64,000 nucleotides of DNA from contig NZ_PYAT01000012.1 in assembly GCF_003014655.1 (NCBI RefSeq), forward strand, positions 1 to 64,000. Direction: 5' to 3'. The notes beneath the pieces were generated by a model. The model made no database searches. It was not told the origin of the DNA and worked only from the letters and a program-made list of their open reading frames with translations. Shown piece by piece: positions 43,826 through 52,829 of this stretch; position 1 is the stretch's first letter, and each line of letters opens with the position of its first letter. Made by a program: the position numbers and the translations under genes. The stretch comes from Planomicrobium soli (lineage in GTDB: Bacteria > Bacillota > Bacilli > Bacillales_A > Planococcaceae).

Positions 43826-44374
43826 TTAAAGGTGTTTCGAAGCACATGCAACTGAATCGCCGCTTAGCATGTATTGTCCGAGCAAAAGTTTGACGATATG
43901 CTGAAACATCTCATCACGATTGACAAGTCCTGCTGTCAGAATTCCGACGGCGCCTTTATGATGGCGAATGCCGCTTTCCTGCGCATATACATCCATGATC
44001 GGACCAAGTTCCTCTCCTGCCCGTAAAGGATCCGCAATGCTTTTTGGCAATGGAATTTGCGCCCCGGCCGCGGTATAAAGCTCCCCACTTTCTGAATAAA
44101 GAGCACCCCAATTGCACAAATGCAGCACACCTTCCAGTTCATAGACGCCCCCTTCAAGGCCTATGGCAATATCAGCCTCACAGCGGAGTGCTCGCTGGGC
44201 CCGGTTGACCGCACCAAGCCGGGTTTCTTCAAGAGAAAAAGGTTGTGCCGACACGCCGGAATCCGTCTCCAAGGATTGCAGTTCAAAAGCCATTTCCAGT
44301 TCGGTTAAGACGGTTGAAACGGCTTTGATTTTTGCAGGATTGCTTGAGGCGATAACTGCATGAATTTTTTTCAT
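43826..44374 (-). CDS. DUF84-family NTPase (inosine/xanthosine triphosphatase, YjjX-like)
   Basis: The 182-residue protein has the Maf/HAM1-like fold of the YjjX/DUF84 family, which hydrolyses ITP and XTP to keep the nucleotide pool clean. Motifs are AVIASSNPAKIKAV at the N-terminus, GLEGGVYE, and the late DPLRAGEELGP segment. Start 44374 has AAAGGA 8 bases ahead, whereas in-frame codons to 44413 add an unlikely MSEHHMKIE. It follows ytoP after a UUCG-loop hairpin. Confidence 0.8.
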   Translation of the reverse strand: MKKIHAVIASSNPAKIKAVSTVLTELEMAFELQSLETDSGVSAQPFSLEETRLGAVNRAQRALRCEADIAIGLEGGVYELEGVLHLCNWGALYSESGELYTAAGAQIPLPKSIADPLRAGEELGPIMDVYAQESGIRHHKGAVGILTAGLVNRDEMFQHIVKLLLGQYMLSGDSVACASKHL

Positions 44375-44410
44375 TTTTTCATTCCTTTCAATTTTCATGT
44401 GATGCTCGGA

Positions 44411-44437
44411 CAAAAAAAAGAGCCCGAAGGCACTTTT
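44411..44437 (-). terminator. Terminator after ytoP
   Basis: On the minus strand AAGTGCC-TTCG-GGCTCTT, a tetraloop stem with one mismatch, followed by TTTTTT; located right after the ytoP stop. Confidence 0.7.
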
Positions 44438-45511
44438 TTAAACGTTTTGTTTAATTGTTTCAACAGTGGAGCGGTCGGCAGTCTTCACAAGCTGCTTTAG
44501 CAATTCTTTTGCAGCTGCGTAATCATCCGTATGGACAATAGATGCTGCTGTGTGGATATAACGTGAGCAAATGCCAATGACCGAACTCGGTACGCCTTGG
44601 TTTGAAATATGGACGCGGCCTGCATCAGTACCGCCAGGCGACACAAAAAACTGATGCGGAATTTTGTGGGTTGCTGCTGTATCCAAAATAAATTCGCGCA
44701 TGCCCCGGTGCGTAACCATACTTTTATCCAGAATGCGGATAAGCGTTCCTTTGCCAAGTTGGCCAAATTCATTTTTATTGCCGTTTGCATCGTTTGCCGG
44801 GCTGGCGTCAAGCGCAAAAAACATGTCGGGATCGATCATGTTTGCTGCTGTCTGTGCACCGCGCAATCCGACCTCCTCCATAACCGTCGCACCTGAAAAC
44901 AGTTGGTTTGGCAAAGTTTCACCATTCAACTCTTTCAGCAGTTCTATTGCCAGACCGCAGCCGTAGCGATTATCCCAAGCCTTGGCCATGATTTTCTTCT
45001 CATTTGCCATTGGTGTAAACGGGCTGAAAGGAACGATTTGCTGCCCTGGACGTATCCCTATTGCAAGAGCATCGTCTTTGTTATCAGCTCCGATATCGAT
45101 CAGCATGTTTTTAATATCCATTGGTTTTTTACGAAGCTCTTCACTTAATAGATGCGGTGGAATTGAACCTATGACCCCTGGAATGGATTTGTCGCCGGCG
45201 ATAACTTCCACGCGGGTTGCAAGCATTACTTGATTCCACCAGCCACCTAGCGGCTGGAAGCGAAGGAGGCCATTATCAGTAATGGATGAAACCATGAACC
45301 CGACTTCGTCCATATGGCCAGCAACCATGATTCGCGGCCCATCTTCTTTGCCGCGTTTGACACCGAAGACACTTCCTAGCTTATCTTGGATAATTTCATC
45401 AGAGTATTTACCGAGTTCATGTTTCATAAACTTTCTTACTGCATGTTCGTTGCCAGGAGTTCCCGGAAGTTCCGTCAAAGTTTTGAATAGATTTATTGTT
45501 TCACGGTTCAT
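44438..45511 (-). CDS. ytoP: M42-family aminopeptidase YtoP
   Basis: The 357-residue M42 metallopeptidase (glutamyl/deblocking aminopeptidase type, tetrahedral dodecamers in the family) uses two metal ions. Motifs are [12 protein letters not shown] with the first metal His and Asp, [10 protein letters not shown] with the bridging Asp, [10 protein letters not shown] with the catalytic Glu pair, and GGTDAGRVH at the C-terminus. AGGAGG lies 10 bases before ATG. B. subtilis carries ytoP next to ytpP. It is divergent from the ytzB-like gene. Confidence 0.92.
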   Translation of the reverse strand: MNRETINLFKTLTELPGTPGNEHAVRKFMKHELGKYSDEIIQDKLGSVFGVKRGKEDGPRIMVAGHMDEVGFMVSSITDNGLLRFQPLGGWWNQVMLATRVEVIAGDKSIPGVIGSIPPHLLSEELRKKPMDIKNMLIDIGADNKDDALAIGIRPGQQIVPFSPFTPMANEKKIMAKAWDNRYGCGLAIELLKELNGETLPNQLFSGATVMEEVGLRGAQTAANMIDPDMFFALDASPANDANGNKNEFGQLGKGTLIRILDKSMVTHRGMREFILDTAATHKIPHQFFVSPGGTDAGRVHISNQGVPSSVIGICSRYIHTAASIVHTDDYAAAKELLKQLVKTADRSTVETIKQNV

Positions 45512-45640
45512 ATAACTAATTCCTCCTAAATAACTGCCTTTTATCAGTTTAGAGTTTTTATCGAAGTATTTCCACTTTTATATTTCGATTAGCGAAAGAA
45601 AAGTTTTGCATGCCACATTATTTCCTTGCTCGTTTTCTTT

Positions 45641-45651
45641 TATGGTACAAT
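45641..45651 (+). promoter_or_regulatory. Extended -10 promoter of ytzB-like gene
   Basis: TATG-G-TACAAT, 29 bases before the GTG start. Confidence 0.5.
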
Positions 45652-45679
45652 TTATTCAGCACGTATAGGAGGGATTCGA

Positions 45680-45994
45680 GTGAAAAATCGCGATTTATTG
45701 ATTGGGTTTGCAACAGGAGCTGTTACGGCTTTTTTAGTAAAAGAAGCATACGACCGCAAAGAAAAGCTTTACTCAGCAGACGATGTGCTGAAGCAAGTGA
45801 AATCTGCCTTTAAAGAAGAAGGGCCGATCGACGGTTCCTGGATTTTCATGAAAACCGAACCGTACAAACAGCACGCAGTAACAACAGAAGTCTACAAAGG
45901 CGGCATTACGCGCCACCGCCAAGATCAGCTGGAACAATTCGAATTTCTCGCTGACGCTTATACCGGCGCCGTTTTAGAAGTAAAAAAAGTATAA
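45680..45994 (+). CDS. ytzB: YtzB-like small protein (PepSY-type)
   Basis: The 104-residue protein opens with a hydrophobic segment (LLIGFATGAVTAFLV, residues 5-19), probably a membrane anchor, and continues with a PepSY-like region (DVLKQVKSAFKEEGPIDGSW, HRQDQLEQFEFLADAYTGAV). Its place beside ytoP matches B. subtilis ytzB. PepSY domains are thought to inhibit peptidases or bind ligands at the cell surface; its role here is unknown. The start is GTG 45680 with AGGAGGG 6 bases ahead; an in-frame ATG at 45626 lies upstream of the promoter element and is rejected. Confidence 0.8.
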   Translation: MKNRDLLIGFATGAVTAFLVKEAYDRKEKLYSADDVLKQVKSAFKEEGPIDGSWIFMKTEPYKQHAVTTEVYKGGITRHRQDQLEQFEFLADAYTGAVLEVKKV

Positions 45995-46019
45995 AAAGGA
46001 ACTATTTTTGTTCCTTTTT
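45993..46019 (+). terminator. Terminator of ytzB-like gene
   Basis: AAAAAGGAAC-TATTTTT-GTTCCTTTTT, overlapping the stop codon. Confidence 0.85.
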
Positions 46020-46022
46020 GCA

Positions 46023-46053
46023 AGCTGCCGAGAATTTTTCGGCGGCTTTTTAT
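46023..46053 (+). terminator. Second tandem terminator
   Basis: GCTGCCGA (46024-46031) / TCGGCGGC (46039-46046) with a G-T pair, followed by TTTTTATTT. Backs up the first hairpin. Confidence 0.7.
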
Positions 46054-46071
46054 TTCCTTTGAAACAGACTT

Positions 46072-46125
46072 TTGCACGCCTGCTATCCGTAGTTCCCGCT
46101 TATTCTCCGAACTTATGCCTCCCTA
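46072..46125. repeat. Decayed 20-bp repeat units
   Basis: Two units spaced exactly 20 bases (TTGCACGCCTGCTATCCGTA and GTTCCCGCTTATTCTCCGAA, 13 of 20 identical) and a third poorer one starting ATGCCTCCCTATT. Their core resembles the array at 55938-56035 (GCACGCTTA / CACGCTCACCGAA). The relation is tentative. Confidence 0.3.
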
Positions 46126-46172
46126 TTGGTTTGCTGGAGAACCTGCCTCTTACACAGAACTTTTTCACTAGT

Positions 46173-46199
46173 AAAAAAGAGCCGGGATTCCGGCTCTTT
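46173..46199 (-). terminator. Terminator of lactonase-like gene
   Basis: AAGAGCCGG-GATT-CCGGCTCTT; on the minus strand followed by TTTTAC. Confidence 0.88.
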
Positions 46200-46202
46200 C
46201 TA

Positions 46203-47054
46203 CTATTTCAATTCTTTATATTTGACCGATTTGACAATTTCTTTGCCGTCTTGGCTCCATTTTAATATGCGGTAATAAGCGTCATGGTAAAAGGTGAAGT
46301 AAAAGCCTTTTTCCAAAGCTTCTTTTACCAATTTCTCTTTTGCATAGATTGAATCCATCGGATAGTCATCATATGCCAGGACCCAGAGCGGATTTTGATG
46401 GGCATGAGTCGGCATAATGTCGCCCATATGCAGAATCGTTTCCCCGCCGCTTGCCAGTTTGATAACGCTGTGGCCATTTGAATGCCCGCCAGTATGTATC
46501 ATGGAAATCGCCTCAAAAAGTGTCAGTTCTTTTTCGAATGTTTCTATTTGAGAAACGATCGGCTCCCAGTTTTCTTTCCAGTAGGTATTTCTCGAACGAA
46601 TATTGGGGTTTTTCATTTCTTCCCATTCAACAGAAGATACATAGATTTTTGCATTTGGAAAAACTGGTGCGTAAGCCTCTCCATTTTTTTTCGTCAATCC
46701 AGCTGCATGGTCGCCATGCAAATGTGTCATTAATACGATATCAATATCTTCCAATGTTAACCCTAGTTCTTTCAAGTCTTCCTCAATCCGAGATTCTGAA
46801 GAAACGCCTAAGTTACGCTTTTGGCGATCCGTCAATTTTCCAGCCCCAAGGCCGCTATCAATAATAATATTGTGGCCTTGGAACTGAACTAAAATTGGGT
46901 GCGTCGGCAATTCAATTTGATTGTCTTCAGTGACTGGATACCGCTTCGACCAGACAACTTTCGGCACTACTCCAAACATTGTGCCCCCGTCCAGCCATGT
47001 GGTTCCCCCATCCAGCCACGTTAATGTCATGTCGTGAAATTGAAACTTCTCCAT
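46203..47054 (-). CDS. ytnP: Metallo-beta-lactamase-fold hydrolase (YtnP lactonase-like)
   Basis: The 283-residue MBL protein has the metal motif [10 protein letters not shown] (His111, His113, Asp115, His116), then [10 protein letters not shown] and [12 protein letters not shown]. The N-terminal [15 protein letters not shown] is characteristic of the YtnP group, studied in B. subtilis as a quorum-signal lactonase. An N-terminal tandem [14 protein letters not shown] is encoded by a 21-base near-exact direct repeat; related proteins show a looser form of it. AGGGGGATGG precedes ATG. It follows trmB after 18 bases, the order seen in B. subtilis, so cotranscription is likely. Confidence 0.85.
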   Translation of the reverse strand: MEKFQFHDMTLTWLDGGTTWLDGGTMFGVVPKVVWSKRYPVTEDNQIELPTHPILVQFQGHNIIIDSGLGAGKLTDRQKRNLGVSSESRIEEDLKELGLTLEDIDIVLMTHLHGDHAAGLTKKNGEAYAPVFPNAKIYVSSVEWEEMKNPNIRSRNTYWKENWEPIVSQIETFEKELTLFEAISMIHTGGHSNGHSVIKLASGGETILHMGDIMPTHAHQNPLWVLAYDDYPMDSIYAKEKLVKEALEKGFYFTFYHDAYYRILKWSQDGKEIVKSVKYKELK

Positions 47055-47072
47055 TTTCCATCCCCCTGATCA

Positions 47073-47723
47073 TTAGACTGCCTGAAATTGTGCTTCCAGC
47101 CGATAAATCGGCTGCCCTTTTTTCGAAAACTTTTCTTCATACTCGGTCATAATGTTCCATTCCGGCTCATTGGCATGCAAATCCAATGAAACGTCTTTTA
47201 ACAACATGCCATATTCGGAAATGCTGGTAAGCGAATATTCGAATAAACCACGGTTGTCCGTCTTGAAGTGGATTTCGCCATTTTCAGGCAGAACTGTTTC
47301 GTATAACCGTAAAAACGTCTCATGTGTCAGACGGCGTTTTGCATGGCGAGATTTTGGCCATGGATCCGAAAAGTTCAAGTAAAGCCGGTCCACTTCGCCT
47401 TTCTCGAAATACGATTCGATATCTTTTGCGTTCACTTTCAACAGGCGCAAGTTTGGAATGCCGCCTTCCTCTTCCAAAACACGCTCGAGTGCGCTGACAA
47501 TAACGCTGTCAAAAAGTTCGATTCCTATATAGTTGATGTCCGGATTCATTTTCGCCATACCGACGATAAACCGGCCTTTCCCTGTTCCCGCTTCAATGTG
47601 CAGCGGGTGATCATTGCCAAAAACTTCTTGCCATTTCCCTTTTACTTTCTCCGGTTCGGGAATGATGATTTCCGGATGGGCTCCGATTAACTCGGCTGCC
47701 CATGGTTTAAAACGTGATCTCAT
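47073..47723 (-). CDS. trmB: tRNA (guanine-N7)-methyltransferase TrmB
   Basis: The 216-residue SAM-dependent enzyme methylates G46 in the tRNA variable loop. Motifs are [10 protein letters not shown] (SAM loop), NAKDIE, and the family signature [19 protein letters not shown] with HFKTDN. Start 47723 is set by GAGGAAG about 6 bases ahead and overlaps the ytlR stop by one base (TAATG). The frame extending to 47762 is inside ytlR and unsupported. Operon ytlR-trmB-ytnP. Confidence 0.95.
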   Translation of the reverse strand: MRSRFKPWAAELIGAHPEIIIPEPEKVKGKWQEVFGNDHPLHIEAGTGKGRFIVGMAKMNPDINYIGIELFDSVIVSALERVLEEEGGIPNLRLLKVNAKDIESYFEKGEVDRLYLNFSDPWPKSRHAKRRLTHETFLRLYETVLPENGEIHFKTDNRGLFEYSLTSISEYGMLLKDVSLDLHANEPEWNIMTEYEEKFSKKGQPIYRLEAQFQAV

Positions 47724-48652
47724 TAGTCTTCCTCTTTCTGTTCTATATTCACAGATTGCCAATACTGTTTGCTCACAGCGTATGTTACTGTTTGATTTAT
47801 AGGCATTGTTCCTGCACTATCTCCATCAATATGGCGGAAAACGGCTTTATTCGCCGTTAGCCTGAACTCAGGCCGGCTCATTTGGGCCACTTCCTTGAAA
47901 CGCGTATGGGTTCCAGTAAATACCGTACCAAAAACGAATAATAGTTTCAATCGGGACAAATTATGGACGACCGTTAATTCCACCAATCCATCGTCCGCTT
48001 TAGAATGGGGCGAAATTTTCATGCCTCCTCCGAAATAAGGCTGATTGCTGACCGTTGCGAACCAGACATTGTCAAACACTTGCCTATTGTTCCCGTTCTC
48101 CACCGTCAATTGAAACCGTTCAAAGTTCATCAACGTTTTGATAACGTAAAGCACATAAACAATTTTTCCAGCCCTGAATTGATTTAGCCATTTTTTAACC
48201 GGCGACCGGTTGACCAGCACCGAAATTTCGGCATCAAAACCGATGCCAGAACTACTGACAAAATAAGCCCTCGCTTCTTCGCTGAATTGACCCAGGTCTT
48301 TTTTTATATAACCTGGACTTTTTAGAAAGCGAACGATAGATTCCGCGTCAGAAAAAGCGGAAAACCCTCTGCAAAAATCGTTGCCCGATCCCGCTGGAAC
48401 GGCACCGACAACTAGATGCTCAGCTCCTGCTGCACCGGCAATGATTTCGCGCAATGTGCCATCTCCTCCAAAGCCGACCAGAAGAACTTTTTCTGTTGAA
48501 ACACGCAGCTCTTTTGCCACGCTCGTGGCATGGCCCTTCTTTTCAGTAACCACAGCTTCAAAAGGAAAAGGGATGGTTTGCTCGAAGCGCCGCCACTTTT
48601 TCAGGGCATTGCCGTTGCCGGCGGCCGGATTGATGATGAACACTACTTTCAT
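47723..48652 (-). CDS. ytlR: Diacylglycerol-kinase-like lipid kinase (YtlR)
   Basis: The 309-residue protein of the DAGK_cat/LCB5 family has the nucleotide motif [11 protein letters not shown] near residues 58-68, [12 protein letters not shown] and the N-terminal INPAAGNG. The fold phosphorylates lipids such as diacylglycerol, but B. subtilis has the separate essential DgkB, so the lipid used by YtlR-type proteins is uncertain. GAGTGGCGG precedes ATG. The stop overlaps the trmB start. It follows thpR by 44 bases. Confidence 0.87.
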   Translation of the reverse strand: MKVVFIINPAAGNGNALKKWRRFEQTIPFPFEAVVTEKKGHATSVAKELRVSTEKVLLVGFGGDGTLREIIAGAAGAEHLVVGAVPAGSGNDFCRGFSAFSDAESIVRFLKSPGYIKKDLGQFSEEARAYFVSSSGIGFDAEISVLVNRSPVKKWLNQFRAGKIVYVLYVIKTLMNFERFQLTVENGNNRQVFDNVWFATVSNQPYFGGGMKISPHSKADDGLVELTVVHNLSRLKLLFVFGTVFTGTHTRFKEVAQMSRPEFRLTANKAVFRHIDGDSAGTMPINQTVTYAVSKQYWQSVNIEQKEED

Positions 48653-48696
48653 TTGCCGCCACTCAGCGGCACTGCACTATGCGAACAAATCATTCG

Positions 48697-49233
48697 TCAA
48701 CCTTCTTCCAATTGGTAAGTTTGAATCGGGATGTATCTTGGCACTTGCTGCGGCTCAATTTGAAATACCGAGAATTCCGTCACTTGGAAAGTCACTGGTC
48801 CAAGCGACAAGGACTGCTTGATCGGCGGACCGCCTTTCCATTTTCCTGCGAGCGTGATATGCGGTACGAACGGTTTCGTGTCCGGATTCAAGTGAAAGGG
48901 CTGCAGTGTTTGCCGGACAGATTGTTGCAAAGCCGCCAATTCTTCGCTTTCTTCAATGGATGCATAGATGATGCGCGGGGTTAAAGGATTGCCGAACGCT
49001 TTCACCCCATTAATTGTAAGTTTGAAAGCTGCATGTGCAACTTCCTTCAGTGCTTCTGCTGCAGCTTTGATTTCCGAATTGGGGTCGTTGCCGATAAAAA
49101 GCAAGGTGATGTGCATATCTACTGGCGAAGTGTAACGTTTATGGCTCGTTAAATTCCATTCTTGTCTTGCCGCATCTAATTTCCCCGCAACTTCCGCCGG
49201 GATTTTGATCCCGATAAAGTAATGTTTGGACAT
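48697..49233 (-). CDS. thpR: RNA 2',3'-cyclic phosphodiesterase ThpR (2H family, YtlP)
   Basis: The 178-residue 2H phosphoesterase has both catalytic H-x-T motifs: His41-Ile-Thr43 (MHITLLF) and His125-Ile-Thr127 (PHITLAG). The family hydrolyses RNA 2',3'-cyclic phosphates and ligates half-tRNAs in vitro. It matches YtlP in B. subtilis by position near ytlR. AGAGG lies about 7 bases before ATG. The biological substrate is unknown. Confidence 0.88.
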   Translation of the reverse strand: MSKHYFIGIKIPAEVAGKLDAARQEWNLTSHKRYTSPVDMHITLLFIGNDPNSEIKAAAEALKEVAHAAFKLTINGVKAFGNPLTPRIIYASIEESEELAALQQSVRQTLQPFHLNPDTKPFVPHITLAGKWKGGPPIKQSLSLGPVTFQVTEFSVFQIEPQQVPRYIPIQTYQLEEG

Positions 49234-49267
49234 TAGCGCACCTCTTTTCAGTTTATCATTTAACCTC

Positions 49268-49304
49268 TAATAAAAAAATAGTGATCGGCGTTTGCCGATC
49301 ACTT
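49268..49304 (-). terminator. Terminator of pepV-dat
   Basis: GTGATCGGC-GTTT-GCCGATCAC; on the minus strand followed by TATTTTTTTA. Confidence 0.9.
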
Positions 49305-49308
49305 TCAT

Positions 49309-50157
49309 TTATGCTTTTACTCCCAAGTTCAACTTTTCAGCGAACGCTTTTTGAAGCTTTTTAGTCAGCACACCTGGAGTGCCGTCGCCGATTGTCTGGC
49401 CATCAATTTCGATGATCGGCATTACCTCAGCAGTCGTAGAAGACAAGAAAAACTCATCCATTTCCAGCGCCTGGGTTTTCGTAAAGGCAGTTTCCTGCAC
49501 TTGGATTCCTGCTTCTTGGCAAAGGTCTAAAATTACGCTTCTTGTAATGCCCGGCAAAATCAGGTTGTCTGTCGGATGGGTGAACACCACTCCGTCTTTT
49601 ATTCCGTACATATTTGTAGAAGAACCTTCTGTTACAACTTCACCGCGATGAAGAATTGCTTCATAGAATCCTTTGTCGTAAGCCTCTTGCTTTGCAAGGA
49701 CGTTGCCAAGAAGATTCAAGCTCTTGATGTCGCAGCGAAGCCAGCGGATGTCTTCGATAAATGTTCCGCGTACACCCGCCTCCATCAATTCAACAGGGCG
49801 TTCAACCGTTTTCGTATAACCGATCAAAACCGGCGGCGCATCTATCGGAAAATGGTGTTGGCGAATTGAAGCTCCGCGCGTAATCTGCACGTATACTTGG
49901 CCATTGTTGATTTCATTTTTTTCAACTAAATCGTACATCAATTTGTGGAAAACATCTTTTGTGTAAGGGATGACGATTTTTATTTTTTCCGCACTTGCAT
50001 AGAAGCGATCGATATGCTCTTTTGCTGTGAACATATTTCCTTCGTACACGCGGATTACCTCATAAATTCCATCCCCGAACTGGTAACCTCGATCTTCTTT
50101 GGAAATCACCAATTCTTCTTCGCGAATAAACTGATCATTATGTAAAATTACGTCCAT
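49309..50157 (-). CDS. dat: D-alanine (D-amino acid) aminotransferase
   Basis: The 282-residue fold-type IV PLP aminotransferase makes D-glutamate or D-alanine for the cell wall. The PLP lysine is Lys145 in CDIKSLNLLGN, the same position as in the Bacillus enzyme, and length also matches (282). TEGSSTNMYGI and LPGITRSVILDL are family motifs. Start 50157 has GAGGGAT 7 bases ahead; the frame to 50178 overlaps the pepV stop and is not supported. Cotranscribed with pepV. Confidence 0.95.
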   Translation of the reverse strand: MDVILHNDQFIREEELVISKEDRGYQFGDGIYEVIRVYEGNMFTAKEHIDRFYASAEKIKIVIPYTKDVFHKLMYDLVEKNEINNGQVYVQITRGASIRQHHFPIDAPPVLIGYTKTVERPVELMEAGVRGTFIEDIRWLRCDIKSLNLLGNVLAKQEAYDKGFYEAILHRGEVVTEGSSTNMYGIKDGVVFTHPTDNLILPGITRSVILDLCQEAGIQVQETAFTKTQALEMDEFFLSSTTAEVMPIIEIDGQTIGDGTPGVLTKKLQKAFAEKLNLGVKA

Positions 50158-50174
50158 TTCTAATCCCTCTTCTC

Positions 50175-51548
50175 TCATTTTTTACAAGCCAATTGATAGA
50201 TTGTTTCCGCATAGATAGCAGTCGCTTTTACTAGGTTATCAATATCCACAAATTCATCCAATTGATGGGCCACATCTTTTTCTCCTGGGAATAGCATGCC
50301 AAATGCGACGCCTTTTTTCAAGACACGGGCATACGTACCACCGCCAATCGCCAAAAGATCAGCCTTTTGCCCTGTCTGTCTTTCATAGACGCTTTGAAGC
50401 GTTTGAATAAAAGGATCGCTCTCGTCCACATGGTGGGGCGGGGAGTTTGAAACGATTTCCAGCAAGAATCCTTCCTTTTTAAAGTCGGCCATTTTATTGT
50501 CGAAGGGAAAGCTTACCGAATAACGCATGCTGATGGATACTGTCGCTTTTTGGCCGCGTTCGAATCGGATGATGCCTGCATTGAACGTTGTATCTCCGGA
50601 TATTTCATCCTTATAAGCGAGGCCCAGTTTCTTGCCGCGCGAATCGCCGTGGAAATAATCGGCGATAAATGTTGTAAACTGTTGTCCTTCGCCGCTTAAA
50701 TGATCTTTCAAGAATAACGCAAGCAAAATTCCGGCATTGACGCCATGGTCCGGTTCCATCGCATGGGCCGATTTGCCGTGCAGCGTTAATGTTGTATACC
50801 CGTCGACTTCTTCGCTGGAACCTATTAAATTACGGGCTCTGCAGAATTTTTCAAACCTTTCCTGCCACTTTGCAAAATCTCCCGCTACTGTCGCTTCCGC
50901 TAAGTCCGGCACCATATTGGTCCGCTCTCCGGATTTAAAAGTGAACAGGTTATCGTCTTGTGTCCAATTTGCTTTTGAAAATACCAAGCCAGCAATGCCT
51001 TTTTCTGCATTGATGATCGGGAAGTCCGCATCCGGCGCAAATGCGATTGTCGGCATTTCTTCCTTTTCGAAATAGCGCTTGACACACCGGAATCCACTTT
51101 CTTCATCAGTACCGATAATGAGGCGAACCCGTTTTGAAAAATCAAAACCTGCTTCCTTCACTATGTTCAAGGCGGTCCAAGCTGCGATTGTCGGCCCTTT
51201 ATCGTCAATTGCGCCCCTGCCATAGAGCTTGCCATCTTCAATAACTCCACTAAACGGATCTTTTGTCCATCCGGTTCCGGTCGGGACCACATCTACATGC
51301 CCTAAAATGCCGAGCAGCTCGTCGCCTTCCCCCGTTTCCAGGTGCCCTGCAACATGGTCTACGTTTTTCACTTGAAACCCATTGGCCGTTCCTTTTTCCA
51401 AAAACCATTCAAGCGCCCGCTTTACATCCCTTCCAAAAGGAGCTTCCGGCGCCGTTTCATCACTTAATACACTCGGAATTGCAATCAGCTGCTGCAATTC
51501 TTCAAGCATTCGATCTTTTCGCTTTTCTGCTTCCAGTTGCCAATCCAT
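50175..51548 (-). CDS. pepV: Dipeptidase PepV (M20 family)
   Basis: The 457-residue di-zinc M20 peptidase (YtjP in B. subtilis) has the metal motif GHVDVVPTGTGW (His84, Asp86), GRGAIDDKGP and GTDEESGF with the general base. It contains a lid domain and ends with a conserved YARVLKKGVAFG histidine-poor segment and AHQLDEFVDI. It cleaves dipeptides, including those with N-terminal D-amino acids in the family. ATG 51548 has AAGGAG 8 bases ahead; GTG 51557 is less likely. Seventeen bases separate it from dat, implying a shared D-amino acid or wall-recycling context. Confidence 0.92.
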   Translation of the reverse strand: MDWQLEAEKRKDRMLEELQQLIAIPSVLSDETAPEAPFGRDVKRALEWFLEKGTANGFQVKNVDHVAGHLETGEGDELLGILGHVDVVPTGTGWTKDPFSGVIEDGKLYGRGAIDDKGPTIAAWTALNIVKEAGFDFSKRVRLIIGTDEESGFRCVKRYFEKEEMPTIAFAPDADFPIINAEKGIAGLVFSKANWTQDDNLFTFKSGERTNMVPDLAEATVAGDFAKWQERFEKFCRARNLIGSSEEVDGYTTLTLHGKSAHAMEPDHGVNAGILLALFLKDHLSGEGQQFTTFIADYFHGDSRGKKLGLAYKDEISGDTTFNAGIIRFERGQKATVSISMRYSVSFPFDNKMADFKKEGFLLEIVSNSPPHHVDESDPFIQTLQSVYERQTGQKADLLAIGGGTYARVLKKGVAFGMLFPGEKDVAHQLDEFVDIDNLVKATAIYAETIYQLACKK

Positions 51549-51844
51549 ATTCCACACTCCTTTTTATTAAAGCTATTGTACACCTTTTTTGCATAAATTA
51601 AATAATGCTTGTATAAAACGGGCATTTTTTTGCCTTTTATTCCATCAAATAGCAGAAAAAAAGCGAAAATTATAGTAAACTAATTATTTTTTCGATATAA
51701 TCAAATTGTCAAATAAATTCTTTTGACACATTCTTTTAGAAAAAGGGGTTGTCGTTCTCAATACCTAGTCTGCTGTATACACCTCAGCACCTCGTCCGCT
51801 AGTCTTTGCCAATGGGAAAAAAGATGAAGGAGTGGTTTATTTTA

Positions 51845-52066
51845 ATGAAACCTACCACTGATCGCATGCTCATTCGAATTAAAGATATGTATAAGTACAT
51901 CCGAGATAACGGAACTGTAACTACGCAAGATTTAGTCGATGAATTCGGCATCACTCCTCGCACCATTCAAAGAGATTTGAATGTGTTAGCCTTTAACGAT
52001 TTGGTGATTAGCCCAACTCGAGGCAAATGGACAACGACGCATAAAAAAGTGAAAGTGACAACCTGA
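51845..52066 (+). CDS. ytzE: Small DeoR-type helix-turn-helix protein (YtzE-like)
   Basis: The 73-residue protein is little more than a winged helix-turn-helix: RIKDMYKYIRDNGTVTTQDLV followed by ITPRTIQRDLNVLAFNDLV, the DeoR DNA-binding pattern, with a basic tail. There is no effector domain, as in B. subtilis YtzE. The start is probably ATG 51845, about 12 bases after AAGGAG; ATG 51824 (seven residues more) is possible. A leader of about 130 bases with pyrimidine-rich sequence precedes it. Confidence 0.8.
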   Translation: MKPTTDRMLIRIKDMYKYIRDNGTVTTQDLVDEFGITPRTIQRDLNVLAFNDLVISPTRGKWTTTHKKVKVTT

Positions 52067-52077
52067 ATGGCTTTCTA

Positions 52078-52121
52078 AACAAAGAAAATGACCGCAAAAG
52101 CTGCGGTCATTTTCTTTGTTT
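52078..52121. terminator. 20-bp-stem bidirectional terminator overlapping ytzG end
   Basis: AAACAAAGAAAATGACCGCA (52078-52097) pairs perfectly with 52102-52121. The last codons and stop of the minus-strand ytzG lie inside the stem. Shared by ytzE and ytzG. Confidence 0.9.
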
Positions 52122-52820
52122 TAGAAGTTCGATTTCTTCTTCGGTCAAATGGCGATACTGCCCAAGCGCAAGTGCAGGGTCTAATGTTAGCGGACCCATC
52201 GACAGCCTTTTCAAATACGCCACTTCTTTGCCGACGCTTAGGAACATGCGCTTGACTTGATGAAATTTCCCTTCCGTAATCGTCAGTTCGATTTCAGATA
52301 CCGGCCCGCTTTTCAGCACTTTCAGCTGGCCCGATTTAGTAACATACCCATCTTCAAGCGTGACACCTTTTTCAAAAGCGGCAACGTCTTCACCGGTCAC
52401 TTCACCATTAATAACAGCAAAATATGTTTTATCCACGTGCTTTTTTGGTGATAACAGTTCATGGGCGAGTTGCCCATCGTTTGTCAAAAGTAAAAATCCT
52501 TCTGTATCTTTGTCAAGCCGTCCCACAGGAAACGGTTGGAAATGCTGCTCCTCTTCCTTTAGAAGATCGATAACAGTCCGGTCGTACCTGTCTTCTGTCG
52601 CCGAAATTACACCAGCCGGTTTGTTCATCAACAGATAGACAAATTCTGCGTATTCCACCGTTTCTCCGTGCACTTCGATTTTATCGTGGTATTCATCGAC
52701 TTGTATTTTCGGATCCCGGACAATTGCACCGTTCACTTCCACCGCTTTTGACTTCAGCAGAACTTTCACTTCTTTCCGGGAACCAAATCCCATATTGGAC
52801 AAGAATTTATCGATGCGCAT
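52107..52820 (-). CDS. ytzG: 16S rRNA pseudouridine(516) synthase (RsuA family)
   Basis: The 237-residue enzyme has an N-terminal S4 RNA-binding domain (1-58, MRIDKFLSNMGFGSRKEVK) and a pseudouridine synthase core with the catalytic aspartate in GRLDKDTEGFLLLT. ITEGKFHQVKRMF is the family C-terminal motif. It matches RsuA-type enzymes acting on helix 18 of 16S rRNA. AGGAGG lies 6 bases before ATG. It follows ytgP by 9 bases on the same strand, suggesting an operon, and the terminator overlaps its end. Confidence 0.92.
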   Translation of the reverse strand: MRIDKFLSNMGFGSRKEVKVLLKSKAVEVNGAIVRDPKIQVDEYHDKIEVHGETVEYAEFVYLLMNKPAGVISATEDRYDRTVIDLLKEEEQHFQPFPVGRLDKDTEGFLLLTNDGQLAHELLSPKKHVDKTYFAVINGEVTGEDVAAFEKGVTLEDGYVTKSGQLKVLKSGPVSEIELTITEGKFHQVKRMFLSVGKEVAYLKRLSMGPLTLDPALALGQYRHLTEEEIELLKQRK

Positions 52821-52829
52821 GTTGCCCTC

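Noticed and set aside
46008-46265. 85-residue frame in the gap after the ytzB-like gene
   Set aside because: It starts inside a terminator, has no ribosome site and runs into the opposite-strand lactonase gene; it reads through the decayed repeats.
46970-47035. Direct repeat [14 protein letters not shown] in the lactonase as a recent duplication
   Set aside because: Related YtnP-type proteins, as I recall them, show the same doubled pattern in looser form, so it is a family feature.
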